This document shows, piece after piece, positions 42,289-53,552 of a stretch of 64,000 nt of DNA. A model generated the notes under the pieces. The model did no database searches and was not told the DNA's origin. It was given only the letters and a program-made list of their open reading frames with translations. The DNA is taken from assembly GCF_027595985.1 (NCBI RefSeq), contig NC_073308.1, forward strand, positions 13,980,511 through 14,044,510, read 5' to 3'. The position numbers and the translations under genes were made by a program. The DNA comes from Sorex araneus. Its lineage: Eukaryota > Chordata > Mammalia > Eulipotyphla > Soricidae. Position 1 is the first letter of the stretch, and every line of letters begins with the position of its first letter.

Positions 42289-45200
42289 TCTTCTGGTCTC
42301 AGCCTGCGTCTCGGACCCAGACCCTGTCTGCCACACCTCTGGAGTCTGGACAGCCGCCACAGCTGGCGGCACGCCAATCCCTCGCACGAAAGCCGTTTTC
42401 TCTTCCGGTGCAGGTGTGTGACGTCCCATGACCCGACTTCCCACATCCCAGACTGCATCTCGGACCCACTCCTTCCGTGCCATCCCTGGTGCCCAGACAG
42501 CTGCCACCGCTGGCGGCACGCCATTCCCTAGCATCGAAGCCATTTTCCCTTCCAGCGCAGGTGTGTGACGTCCCCCAACCCCATCCCCATATCCTAGCCT
42601 GCTTCACGGACTGAACTACAGGTGACAGGGGGCGTGGCCTAATACTGAAAGGGCGTGGCCTCGGCGAAAGTGGTCGTGGCTTCTTTTCAGGCCAATCAGT
42701 AGCAACGAAGACGTTTTCTCTTCTGGCACAAGTGTGTGATGCCCCTGACACGCCCTTCCCAGATCCCAGGTTGTGTCTCGGACCCAGACCTTCCCTGCCT
42801 CCCTTCCAGCCCCGGACAGCCGCCACAGATGTCAGCAGGCCAATCCCTAAGCCGTTTTCTCTTCCAGTGCAGGTGTGTGATGTTCCCCGACCCACCTTTC
42901 CCAAGTCCCAGCCTGCATCTCAGACTCAGCTACAGAACGACAAGGTGTGTGGCCTGATCCTGAAGGTGCGTGGCCTCGGCAAAAATAGGCATGACCTCTT
43001 TTTATGCCGATACCTACCACTGAAGCGGTTTTCTCTTCTGGGGTAGGTGTGTGACGTCCCCACCCCGATCCCTAGCACCAAAGCCATTTTCTTTTCTAGC
43101 GCAGGTGTGCTACGTTACCCAACCAGCCCTTCCCAAGTCCCAGCCTCGTCTCAAACTCAGCTACACAACAAGGGGCGTGGCCTAATCCTGGAGACGCGTG
43201 GCTTTGGCGAAAATAGGCGTGGCCTCTTTTCGGGCCTATCCCTAGCACTGAAGCCGGTTTCTCTTCTAGCGCATTTGTGTGATGTCCCCCGACCCATTCT
43301 TTCCGAGTCCCAGCCTGCGTCTCGGACACAGCTACAGTACAACAAGGGGCGTGGCCTAATCCTAAAGGGGCGTGCCCTCGGCAATAGTGGGTCTGGCCTC
43401 TTTTCTGACCAATTGATGCACGGAAGCCGTTTTCTCTTCTGGCGCAAGTGTGTGAAGTCTCTCAACCCACCCTTCACAATTCCCAGCCTGCGTCTCAGAC
43501 CCAGACCTTCCCTAACACTCCCTGGGCCCCGGAAGGCACCACAGCTGGTGGCACACCAATCCGCAGCACCGAACTGTTTTCTCTTCTGGCGCATGTGTGT
43601 GATGTCCCCCGACCCACCCTTCCCAATTTCCACTCTGTGTCAGACTCAGCTACAGTACGACAAGCGGTGTGGCCTAAATCTGAAGGCGGGGTGGCCTCGG
43701 CAGAAGTGGGCGTGGCCTCTTTTCTGGCCGATCCCTAGCACCGAAGCCGTTTTCTCTTCTGGCGCAGTGTGTAACATCCCCCACCCACAATTCCCAAGTC
43801 TCAGCCTGCAATTCGAACTCATATACAGTATGCCAAGGGGCGTGGGCTAATCCAGAAGTGGCATGTCCTTGGCAAAAGTGGGCGTGGTCTCTTTTGGGGC
43901 TGATCCTTAGCACCTAAACCGTTTTCTCTTCCAGCCCAGGTCCTTGACCTCCCCTGACCCGCTCTTCCCACATCCCAGCCTGAATCTCGAACCCAGACCT
44001 TCCCTGCCACTCCCCTGGCCGAGGACGGCCGCCACAGCTGGCTGCATGCTGATCCCTAACACTGAAGCCATTTTCTCTTTTGGCACATTTGTCATGTTCC
44101 TCAAACCGCCCTTCCCAAGTCCCACCCAGCGTCTTGGACTCAGCGACCATACCAAAAGTAGCGTGGCCTCGGCGAAAGTTGGTGTGGCCTCTTTTCGGGC
44201 ACTGAAGCAGTTTTCTCCTCTGGCGCAGGTGTGTGACCTCCCCCAACCCGCCCTTCACAAGTCCCAGCCTGTGTCTTGGACCCACCTTCCTTGCCACCCA
44301 CCTGGCTCCGGATGGACCCCACAGCTGGTGACACGACGATACCTAGCACAGTCCCAGCCTGTGTCTCAGACCCAGAACTTCCCTGGCATCCCCCCGGTCC
44401 CAGATGGCTGCCACAGCTGGTGGCACGCCGATCCCTAGCACCAAAGCCATTTTCTCTTCCAGCACGGGTGTGTGACGTCCACCGACCTGCCATTCCCAAG
44501 TCCCAACCTGCATCTCGGCTCGGACTCAGCTACTGGCGAAAGGGCGTGGCCTAATCCTGAAGGGGCGTGGCTTCGGTAAGTGGGCATGGCGTTTCGGACC
44601 AGTCCCTACCAAGGAAGATGTTTTCTCTTCAGCGCAGGTGAGTGACGTCCCCAGACCCGCCCTTCCCGCATCACAGCCTAGGTGTCAAACCCAGACCTTT
44701 CCTTCCACCCCGCTGGCCTCAGACGACCACCACAGGTGGAAGAACGCCAATCCCTAGTACCGAAGCCATTTCCTCTTCCGGTGCAGGTGTGTTACATCCC
44801 CGAAACACCCTACCCAAGTCCAGCCAGCATCTCGGACTCAGCTACAGTACAACTTGGGGCGTGGTCTAATCCTGAAGGGGCGTGACATCGGTGAAAGTGA
44901 GCGTGGCTTCTTTTCAGGTTGATCCCTAGCACCGAAGCCTTTTTCTCTTCCCGGCAGGTGAGTGACATCCCCCAACCCACTCTTCAAGCGTCCTAGACTA
45001 GGTCTCAGACCCAGACCTTTCCTGCCACCCTCCAGGCTCCAGACGGCCGTGACAGCTGGCGGCACACCGATCCTTAACACTGAAGCCATTTCCTCTTCCA
45101 CCGCAGGTGTGTGACGTCACCCGACCCGCCCTTCCAAAGTCCCAGCCTGCGTCTCAGACTCAGCTACAGTACGACATGGGCTTAATCGTGAAGGGGCGTG

Positions 45201-48200
45201 GCCTTGGCAAAAGTGGCCGTGTCCTCTTTTCGGGCAGATCCCTAGCACCGAAGCCGTTGTCTCTTCCGGCGCAGGTGTGTGATGTACCCAACCCACCCTT
45301 CCCAAGTCTCATCCAGCTACAGTACGACAAGGCCTAATCCTGAAGGGGCGTGGCCTAGATGAAAGTGGGTGTGGCCTCATTTCTGGCCGATCCCTAGCAC
45401 CAAAGGCATTTTCTCTTTCGATGCAGGTGTCTGACGTTAAATGACCCGCCCTTCCAAATCCCAGCCTGCGTCTCAAACTCAGCAACAGAAGGAAAATGGG
45501 CGTGGCCTAATCAATAAGGGGCATGACCTCGGCGAAAGTGGCCGTGGTCTGTTTTTGGGACGATCCCAAGCACCGAAGCCATTTTCTCTTCTGGCGCAGG
45601 TGTCTGATGTCCTCCGTCCTGCCCTTCCCAAGTCCCAGCCTGCGTCTCGGACTCACCTATGGTACTACATGGGGCGTGGCCTAATCCTGAAGAGGCGTGG
45701 CCTCGGCAAAAGTGAGCATGGACTTTTTTCAGGCTGATCCCTAGCACAGACGCCGTTTTCTGTACTGGTGCAGGTGTATGTCATCCCCGACCCACCTTTC
45801 CAAGTCCCAGCCTGCATCTCGGACCCAGACCTTCCCTGCCATGTCCCCGGCCCCGGGCGGCTGCTACAGTTGGTCGCACACAGATCCCTAGCAATGAAGC
45901 CGTTGTCTCTTCCAGCGCAGGTGTGTGAAATCCCCCAACCCGTACTTCCCAAATCCCAGCCTGCTTCTCGGACTCTGCTACAGTTCGATAACGGGAGTGG
46001 CCTAATCCTGAAGAGGCGTGGCTTAGGCAAAAGAGGCATGGCCTCTTTTTGGGCCAGTCTGTAGCACGGAAGCCGTTTTCTCTTCTGGCGTAGGTGTGTA
46101 ACATCCCCCAAACCGCCCTTATCAAGTCCTAGCCTGCATCTCAGACCCAGACCTTTCCTAAACCCTTCCAGCCCCGGAATTGTGGCCACAGCTGGGGGCA
46201 CTCCAATCCCTAGCACCGGAGCCATTTTCATTTCCGGCACAAGTGTGTCTCAGTCTCAGCTATAGTACGACAAGGGGCGTGGCCTAATCCTGAAGGGTGT
46301 TGCCTCGGTGGAAGTAGGCGTGGCCTCTTTTCAGTCCGATCCCTAGCACCGAAGCCATTTACTCTTCCGGCGCAGGTGTGTTACATCCCCCAACACGCCC
46401 TTCCCGCGTCTCAGGCTGCGTCTCGGACACACTTTCCCTACCACCATCCTCCAGCTCCAGTACGCCGCCACCGCTGGTGGCTCGCTGATCCCTAGCATCA
46501 AGCCATTTTCTCTGCTGGCATAGATGTGTGATGTCCCCCGACCAGTCCTTCCCAAGTCCGAGCCTGCGTCTCGGACCAAGACCTTCCCTGCCATGCCCCC
46601 GGCCCCAGATGGCCATCAAAGATGGCTGCACGCTGATCCGTAGCACCGAAGCCATTTTCACTTCCGGCGCAGGTGTGTGATGTCCCCCGATCCGACCGTC
46701 CCAAGTCCCAGCCTGTGTCTCTGACCCAGACTGTCCCTGCCACCCCTGGGGCCCAGGACGGCCGCCACATCTGGCGGCACGCCGATCTCTAGCACTGAAG
46801 CTATTTTCTCTTCAGGCACAGATGTGCCCCGACAGGCCCTCCCCAAGTCCCAGCCTGCGTCTCGGACTCAACACAGTACGATAAGGGGCGTGACCTAATC
46901 CGGAAGTGTTGTGGCCTCAGCAAAAGTGGGTGTAGCATCTTTTCATGCTGATCCCTAGCACCGAAGCCATTTTCCCTTCTGGCACAGGTGTGTGACGTCC
47001 CTCGAGTCGCCTTCCCAAGTCCCAGCCTGAGTCTCGGACCCAGACATTCCCTCCCACCCCGCAGGCCTCGAACGGCCGTCACAGCAGGCAGCACGCCTAT
47101 CCCTAGCACTGAAGCCTTTTTCACTTCCGGCGCAGGTATGTGTCGTCCCCCAACCCGCCCTTCCTGCTTCCCAGCCTGCTTTCGAACCCACCACCCTGCC
47201 ACCTCCGTGTCCAGAAGGCATCCACAGCTGACGGCACGCCGATACCTAGCACCAAAGCCATTTTCTCTTTCAGCGCAGGTGTGTGACGTTCCCCCGGCCT
47301 GCTTCTCAGACTCAGTTACAGTACGAAAGGGGCGTGTCCTAATACTGAGGGTCCGGGGCTTTGGCGAAAGTGGGCGTGGAAACTTTTCAGGCCGATAACT
47401 AACACCGAAGTCGTTTTCTTTTCCAGTGCAGGTGTGTGACATCCCTGACCCGCCCTTCCCGCGTCCCAGTCTGCGTCTCAGACCCAGACCTTCGCAGCCA
47501 CCCGCTAGGCCCCAGACAGCCGCCTCAGCTGGTAGCACGCTGATCCCTAGCACCGAAGCCATTTTCTTTTCTGGTGCATGTGTGTGACAGGCCCCGACCC
47601 GCCTCTGTCTCAGATAAAGAACAACAAGGGGCGTGACCTAATCCTGAAGGGGCGTGGCCTCGGCGAAAGAGGGTGTGGCCTCTTTTCAGGCCAATCGCTA
47701 GTACCGAAGCCATTTTCTTTTCTTACAGGCGTGTGACGTTCCCCCCCCCCCCACCCGCACTTCCCAAATCCAGGACTTTGTCTCGGACTCAGCTTCAGTA
47801 TGACAAGGGGCATGGCCTAATTCTGAAGGGGCGTGGCTTTAGTGAAATTGGGCATGGCCTCCTTTGGGACGATCCCTAGCACGGAAGCCGTTTTCTCTTC
47901 CGTCGCAGGTTCATGACATCCCCCGGCACTCCTTTCCCGCATCCCAGCCTGCTTCCCTGACACCTCCCTGGCCCCTAATGGCCGCCACAGCTGGCGGCAT
48001 GCTGATCCCTAACACCGAAGCCGTTTTTTCTTCCGGTGCAGGTGTGTGATGTCCCCCGACATGACTTCCCAAGTCCCAACCTGCATCTCGGACTGCCCTA
48101 AGGTACAACTAGGGGCATTGTCTCATCCTGAAGGGGGTGGCCTCTGCGAAAGTGGGCGTGGCCTATTTTGGGCCCTATCTCTTGCACCAAAGCCGTTTTC

Positions 48201-49283
48201 TCTTCTGGCACAGATGTGTGACGTCCCCCGACCCGCCCTTCCCAAGTCCCAGGCTGCATCTCGGACTCAGCTACAGTATGACAGGGGCGTGCCTAATCCT
48301 GAAGGGGCATGGCTGGAGCGAAAATGGGTCTGGCCCCTTTTCGGGCCTATCCATAGCACCGAAGCCATTTTCTGTTCTAGCGCAGGTTTGTGATGTCACT
48401 GACCTGCCCTTCCCAAGTCCCAGCCTGTGTCTCGGACTCAGCTACAGTATGACAAGGGGCGTGGCCTAATCCTGAAGTGTCGTGGCCTCGATGAAAATGG
48501 TCGTGACCTATTTTAGGGTTGATCTTTAGCACCGAAGCCGTTTTCTCTTCCGGCGCAAGTGTGTTACGTCCCCTGACCCGCCCTTCCAAGTCCCAGCCTG
48601 TGTCTCAGACTCAGCTAGAGAAGGATTAGTCCGTGGCCTAATCATGAAGGGGCATGGCCTCTGCTAAAGTGGCCGTAGCCTCTTTTCGGGCCTATCCCTA
48701 GCACCGAAGCCGTTTTCTCTTGTGGTACAGGTGTGTGACGTCCCCCAACCCGCCATTCCCTAGTCCCAGGCTGTATCTCAGACCAAAACCTTCCCTGTCA
48801 CCCCCACCCCCGGCACCAGGACAGCCGTCACAGCTGGCAGCACGCCAATCCCTAGCAGTGAAGTCATTTTCTCTTCCAGTGCAGGTGTTTAACATCCCCC
48901 GACCTGTTCTTCCCCAGTCCCAGCCTGCGTCTTGGACCCAGACCTTCCCTGCCACCCCCCTGGCCCCGGACAGTCGCCACAGCTGGCGGCACGGCGATCC
49001 CTACCACAGAAGCCATTTTATCTTTTGGCGCAGGTGTGTGACATCCCCTGACCGGCCCTTCCCAAGTCCCAGCCTGGGTCTCGGACTCAGATACACTACA
49101 AAAGGGGCGTGGCCAAATCATGAAGGGGCGTGGCCTCTTTTGGGAAGGATTCCCTAGCACCGAAGCCGTTTTCTCTTCTGGCGCAGGTGTGTGACATCCC
49201 CCGCCCCACCCTGACACGTCCCATCCAGTGTTTCGGACTCAGCTACAGTTTGACAAGGGGCTTGGCTTAATCCTGAAGGGGCA
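42018..49283. repeat. Two-monomer GC-rich satellite array (about 172 and 148 bp units)
   Basis: About 43 monomers in direct tandem. Using the GAAGCCGTTTTCTCTTC anchor, successive spacings fall into two classes, 166-178 bp (type A) and 141-154 bp (type B), plus a few truncated units. Both share a flank reading CCTAGCACCGAAGCC, then TTCTCTTCCGGCGCAGGTG, then TGACGTCCCCCGACCCGCCC, then CAGCCTGCGTCTCGGA. Type A cores have three GGGCGTGGCC boxes about 21 bp apart. Type B cores have CAGACCTTCCCTGCCACC and the palindrome GCCGCCACAGCTGGCGGC. A and B alternate irregularly, with runs such as four A (48024-48713) and three B (46358-46804). The first part (to 42288) is inverted. The right end is cut at 49283 by an LTR. 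Confidence 0.92.
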
Positions 49284-50542
49284 GATCAAGATCTCCCTTT
49301 AATGACTTAGAGACTCCAGAGACTGCAAACAGCAAGCAGGGTTTATTGTAAGACTGGCTAGACAGGGTCAAGCCAACTACGTGGACACGCAGGTCCAGCA
49401 GGTTCGGCAAGACCCCAATCTTCTTTTTTGCTGATTAGTTACCGTTTATTCAATCTTTCATCTCATACATTCTTCCTTCCTAGCTACTCATTCCCCCATC
49501 CCGCTCTCTCTCCTCTCTGCCTCTCCTTTGCTAGTCTCTCCCCCAGCTTGTCTCTCTCCACCTTGCCCTCTAGGCTACACACAGTCAGGTAGCAAAATCA
49601 GTATAAGAAAGCCCTTTCTGAGGGCTGGGCATTCCAAAAGCCCTTCCTGACTGCCAGCTGGCAAAATACCTTTTAAGGTTTTTCTCCTTCCTTAGTCCAA
49701 GAACTCATTAACATCTTAATACTAGTTTTTTTTCTTTTTGGGTCACACCTGGTGATGCACAGGGGTTACTCCTGGCTCTGCACTCAGGAATCACTCCTGG
49801 TGGTACTCAGGGGACCATATGGGATGCTGGAAATCGAACCCGGGTCGGCCGCATGCAAAGGCAAACACCCTACCCGCTGTGCTATTCCTCCAGCCCCAAT
49901 ACTAGTTATTTTTGTATGGACACAATAATATATACATTGAGGCTTTAATAGTAAGCCTCAACAGTAAGAAATACGTTGCCAGCTCTCCTGACAACATCTG
50001 GCCACAGACTCAGACTGCAGCACTCAGGCCAGATTAATCATTCCTAACCCTATCAGGGTCCAAATCTAGTTATCATTGTTTGGATCATGACAGCATTTGT
50101 CCATGACCAAGCTCTTAACTGATAGTTAAGCATTAGGTGCTTTGGTCAGGCCCATCTCGATGCCAGGGTAGTACATAACTCACCGCTTGCCCTGGGTCCG
50201 TCCAGTCCCTCATCAGGACCCTGCTTTTGGGGGTGCTAGGAAGTAAGGGCAGCTGAGGCTTAGGTGGAGAGAACAAATGCCCAGGAGGAAAATATCTTGT
50301 AGAGTCAAATGACTCCCAGGTTACAAAAACATAGTATTTGCTACAGTCTTCTGTGCCCATACAAAAGGACTTGTCTCTGAATAAACTATGCAAAGGACTC
50401 AAGGAGAAGAGAAAAACAATATTTACAAGTCAACAGAACACAAAGAAAGAAGTTACAAATAAACACAGAGGAATGGGAGCACTGTGATGGGAGTAACCCA
50501 ATAAACCTAAACTACTTGAGGCTATGTTATCCTACACATCCC
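49284..50542 (-). mobile_element. ERV 3' LTR, minus strand
   Basis: On the minus strand a polypurine-like AAAAGGGGGA (plus strand TCCCCCTTTT at about 50539-50548) precedes TGTGTAGGATAACATAGCC, the LTR start. An AATAAA signal corresponds to TTTATT near 49343. It is related to the LTR at 37088. A SINE interrupts it at 49728-49897. Its U5 end abuts and truncates the satellite. Confidence 0.7.
49728..49897 (-). mobile_element. SOR-type SINE in an ERV LTR
   Basis: Inverse copy flanked by AATACTAGTT at 49718-49727 and 49898-49907. Confidence 0.92.
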
Positions 50543-51005
50543 CCTTTTACTTTTCACAAAAACACAAAACTTGAAAATGAGGAGCAATTCCAAATCACAA
50601 TACAATTTCAAATCACAATAGTCTTATTAATTGTACTAAAATTTCAGTCCAACCCTGGACCCAGAGCAGTGCTTGTAGTAAAGCGTCCAATTGTCCTGCA
50701 CTGTCCAGAGTTTATGAGAGTCATCAATGTTAAGAGTCATTTAGTCCCATTTTGAAGGAATGAAGTGTCTGGACCAAAATTGAAGAGTTGTTCCTGTAAC
50801 AGCATCAGTAGTGGTTGCAGCAATGAGTGCCAAGGGAGCAGCTATTAAGAGTCCAATAAATTGCAGGAAGCACTGGATCAGTCAGGGAGCACTGGAACTG
50901 GAGCATCACAACTTCTGGCAGGAAAACTTCGGCAGAGGAATGCAGCCATTCTCTGGTCAGGTTCATCGGCAGTCATAGAGGTGCAACCTAGCTTTAGTTG
51001 GTAGT
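50543..51005 (-). mobile_element. ERV internal remnant
   Basis: Lies between two minus-strand LTRs. Only about 460 bp are left and no frame is readable. It could be the 3' end of an internally deleted provirus. Confidence 0.45.
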
Positions 51006-51780
51006 TCGTGCCCACTCCAGGGATGCCAGCTGTAAAAAACATCCGGCAGGGGGCACGGTGGGGGGAGAGCCCTGGCAGCTCTCCCCGTCCGCTGCACCCG
51101 GGTTTTCAGGGGATGGTCCCGGGCCGCTCGTCCAGCCAGCGCAGCCTGGGCCATGGGGCAGACGGAGGAAACGAGGGCCAAGCTGGTTGATTGATCAGAT
51201 GCGGTTTATTCCATTCTCTCCACGCACCTGTTTCAGTCTCCCTGAGCTCCCCATTTCTCCTCTCTACTCTCTCTCCCCCAGCACTCTTCCTCGCTCCTTA
51301 TTCCTCCATCCCGCTCTCTCTGTTCTCTCCTTCTCTGGATTCTCCTCTCACTCCAAAGGAGATCTTATATAGGTCTTTACTGGCCATTATAGCAGTGCCC
51401 GCGCATTTCATAGCCAATAGATTTGTAATAATATATACTTTCCTAACCAACCCATTTAAAGGGGCATCACTCCTTAGCCTGTAGTTTGTGAGATCAGCAC
51501 TTGTGTCAGTGCTTAGGAACATCCTGGTGTTTAGGGCAGTCATGGGTCTTGTGAGAGGCATCTGGTTATCTGGTCTGACCACCACCCTTCTCGTGACTTG
51601 CAACTCCGGGCATCTGTATTGGAGCTCAGGGGCAGAAAAACAAGTCATTTTGCAATGCGAGTTCCTGAGAGGATCTGAGAAAAACAGAGTTAACTCCTGT
51701 AAGGTGGTCAGGGCCTGTTCCTCACACAACAAAGTAGAAATCAAGACAAGGAGCTTCTTCTGCCACAATGCCATGATGGG
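51006..51780 (-). mobile_element. Second LTR-like segment, minus strand
   Basis: On the minus strand a TATA box (CTATATAAGATCTCC, plus 51362-51376) is followed about 150 bp later by AATAAACC (plus GGTTTATT, near 51207) and a CT/GC-rich U5-like end. Its R/U5 resembles that of the LTR at 37088 (GCCAAGCTGGTTG against GCCAAACTGGTTT). Boundaries are approximate. Confidence 0.6.
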
Positions 51781-51835
51781 GGGGGGGGCAGGGAGAAAGA
51801 GAGAGGGGAGGGGAGAGGGAGAGAGCAGGGAAAAG
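51776..51835. repeat. Polypurine (G/GA) tract
   Basis: A G-run followed by GAGAGGGGAGGGGAGAGGG-type purines. Confidence 0.8.
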
Positions 51836-52202
51836 CTCTCTCGCATTTGTGTATTTGTTTTGTTTTTCCACAAGGGCTTACTCCAGACTCTGCACTCAGG
51901 GATCACTCCTAGGGGGTTCACGGTTCCCTGTTGCATTCTCAGGTTTCCTCCATGCCCGGTAGTGTGCCCCAACCTGCTGCAAAAGATCAAGTGTAACTTC
52001 CTGATCTGGTTTCCATTGTTCAGTTCTTATTATCGAATAAAACAGCAATTCACCATGCCACTGACGGACGCCAGTGCTGGTGGGAACTGGGGCTGCTCAC
52101 TCACCTGCTGAGGCTGGGCTGCATTCTGCCAGTGACCTTGCAGATGACTCCTAAGGAGCCTCTCTAGGAAGCTGCACAGCTCTGATGTTTAGATTTTGTG
52201 TT

Positions 52203-52334
52203 TGTTTTGGGATCCCTTGACTGTGCTCAGGGATCACTCCTGGAAGGCTCATGGGACCATCTGGGGTGCTGAGGATGGAATCTGAGTCAGCTGCATGGAA
52301 GGCCAGCACCCTCTCTGCTGTGCTCTCTGGCCCC
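52203..52334 (-). mobile_element. SOR-type SINE, diverged
   Basis: GTGCTCAGGGATCACTCCTGG, ATGGGACCATCTGGGGTGCTG, GGCCAGCACCCTCTCTGCTG in inverse orientation. Confidence 0.7.
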
Positions 52335-52668
52335 TTCCCTTCTTCTTGTGCACAGCCAGGGGTGCCTCTTCGTGGTCCCCCTTCTGACCCTCCTGCTGTG
52401 TCCCACAGTTGCCACCCTGTTCATCTTTTACTCTGGGGGGAGGGGGTGGGGGAGGGAGTGTAGCCTCTCAAGGAAGCTTCCAGAAGGTCCATGGAAACTT
52501 TCCATCTGTTTCAGCACCCGTGTCCATTTTTAGCTTCTTCCCACTCAGACAAACATCAGCAGCTCCATGTGAGCCTTGTCAGGTATATGGGAGCATCTGA
52601 TGCTCAGCCTCCCCAGCCCACCATGGACAAGTGGCCCCACACAACACAGACACACAGACACAGACACA

Positions 52669-52705
<37 letters not shown>

Positions 52706-53093
52706 ACATACTGGCTGCCATCACCCCACAGCTTTCTTGAGCCCTTGGTCATGTGATTTCCAGGCAGGAGGTTGTCCATGAGATGGGGAAAATTGCAATA
52801 TCTAGAGATGCACAGATCTGTTCTGTTGTTCCCTCAGTCCATCAGCTGTGACCCAATGGTTGTGACCCAACAGGACTGTGGCAGTTAAGCTCACGGAGCC
52901 ATATGAGTGGAGCCAGGCATCCAACTCTAGGCCTTGTACTGGCCACTGAGTCATCAGGGACCATGTCTGTCCATCGGTTAATCTCTGCAGTGCTGGGGTT
53001 CCTTTCTGAGGGGCTCTGCTGGGCCCCATGGGCTGAGCACCACAACCAGAGTCAAACTTGCATCCCCTGGCTTTTGGCTGCTATTTGGTGTTT
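52335..53093. other. Unassigned sequence with a (CA)n tract
   Basis: Unique sequence apart from the microsatellite at 52643-52703. No exon supported. Confidence 0.4.
52643..52703. repeat. (CA)n microsatellite
   Basis: CACAGACACAGA units passing into a pure CA run of about 40 bp. Confidence 0.9.
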
Positions 53094-53200
53094 TATTGGA
53101 GGCCATGCCTGGCAGTGCTCTGGGACTCCTACAGCTCCCGTTGGTGTCAGGAGCAAACCCAGGGCTCCCACATGCAAAACCTATGCTCATTCCCTGGGAG
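53094..53200 (-). mobile_element. SOR-type SINE, old
   Basis: GGAGGCCATGCCTGGCAGTGCTC and GGAGCAAACCCAGGGCTCCC, with a degraded head. Confidence 0.5.
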
Positions 53201-53448
53201 CTGCATCTTTCCATTCATTTTTATGGCCTGTTAGGATAAGGTCAATTGTGAGGGGACATGGGATGGGGGAAGTCCACTCCCACCTCCTCTGGCCTGAACA
53301 AAACTTCCACCGTTCACTCTGGACTCTGAAAAGCCAGAAGAGCAGACAGCACTGCCATGGAGGTTCCATGGCTGTGGACACAGCATGGCTCAGTCGCTGG
53401 ACTCACAGAGCGGATTGCAGCTTCCAGCCCCAGTATCTGTTTTCTTTC

Positions 53449-53552
53449 TTTTTTCCTTTTTTAAACTTTCTCTTTTTTTTGGACACCCCGGGGCTTGAAC
53501 CCTGGTCATCCATTTGCAAGCCAAGCACCCTATCACTGTGGCCCCTGAGCCC
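53449..53552 (-). mobile_element. SOR-type SINE fragment
   Basis: T-run, then GGGGCTTGAACCCTGGTCATCC and GCAAGCCAAGCACCCTATCAC. The central part is missing. Confidence 0.55.

Noticed and set aside
43047-43850. Long open frames in the satellite (also 46801-47562 minus and others)
   Set aside because: They run through tandem repeat units on both strands, change with unit length and resemble no protein. GC-rich repeats often lack stops.
42018-49283. CRISPR-like array
   Set aside because: Mammalian sequence; units are 140-178 bp with related cores, not short repeats separated by unique spacers.
51862-51960. Another inverse SINE
   Set aside because: Only short words (GGGCTTACTCC, CTCAGGGATCACTCCT) match, not enough to call with confidence.
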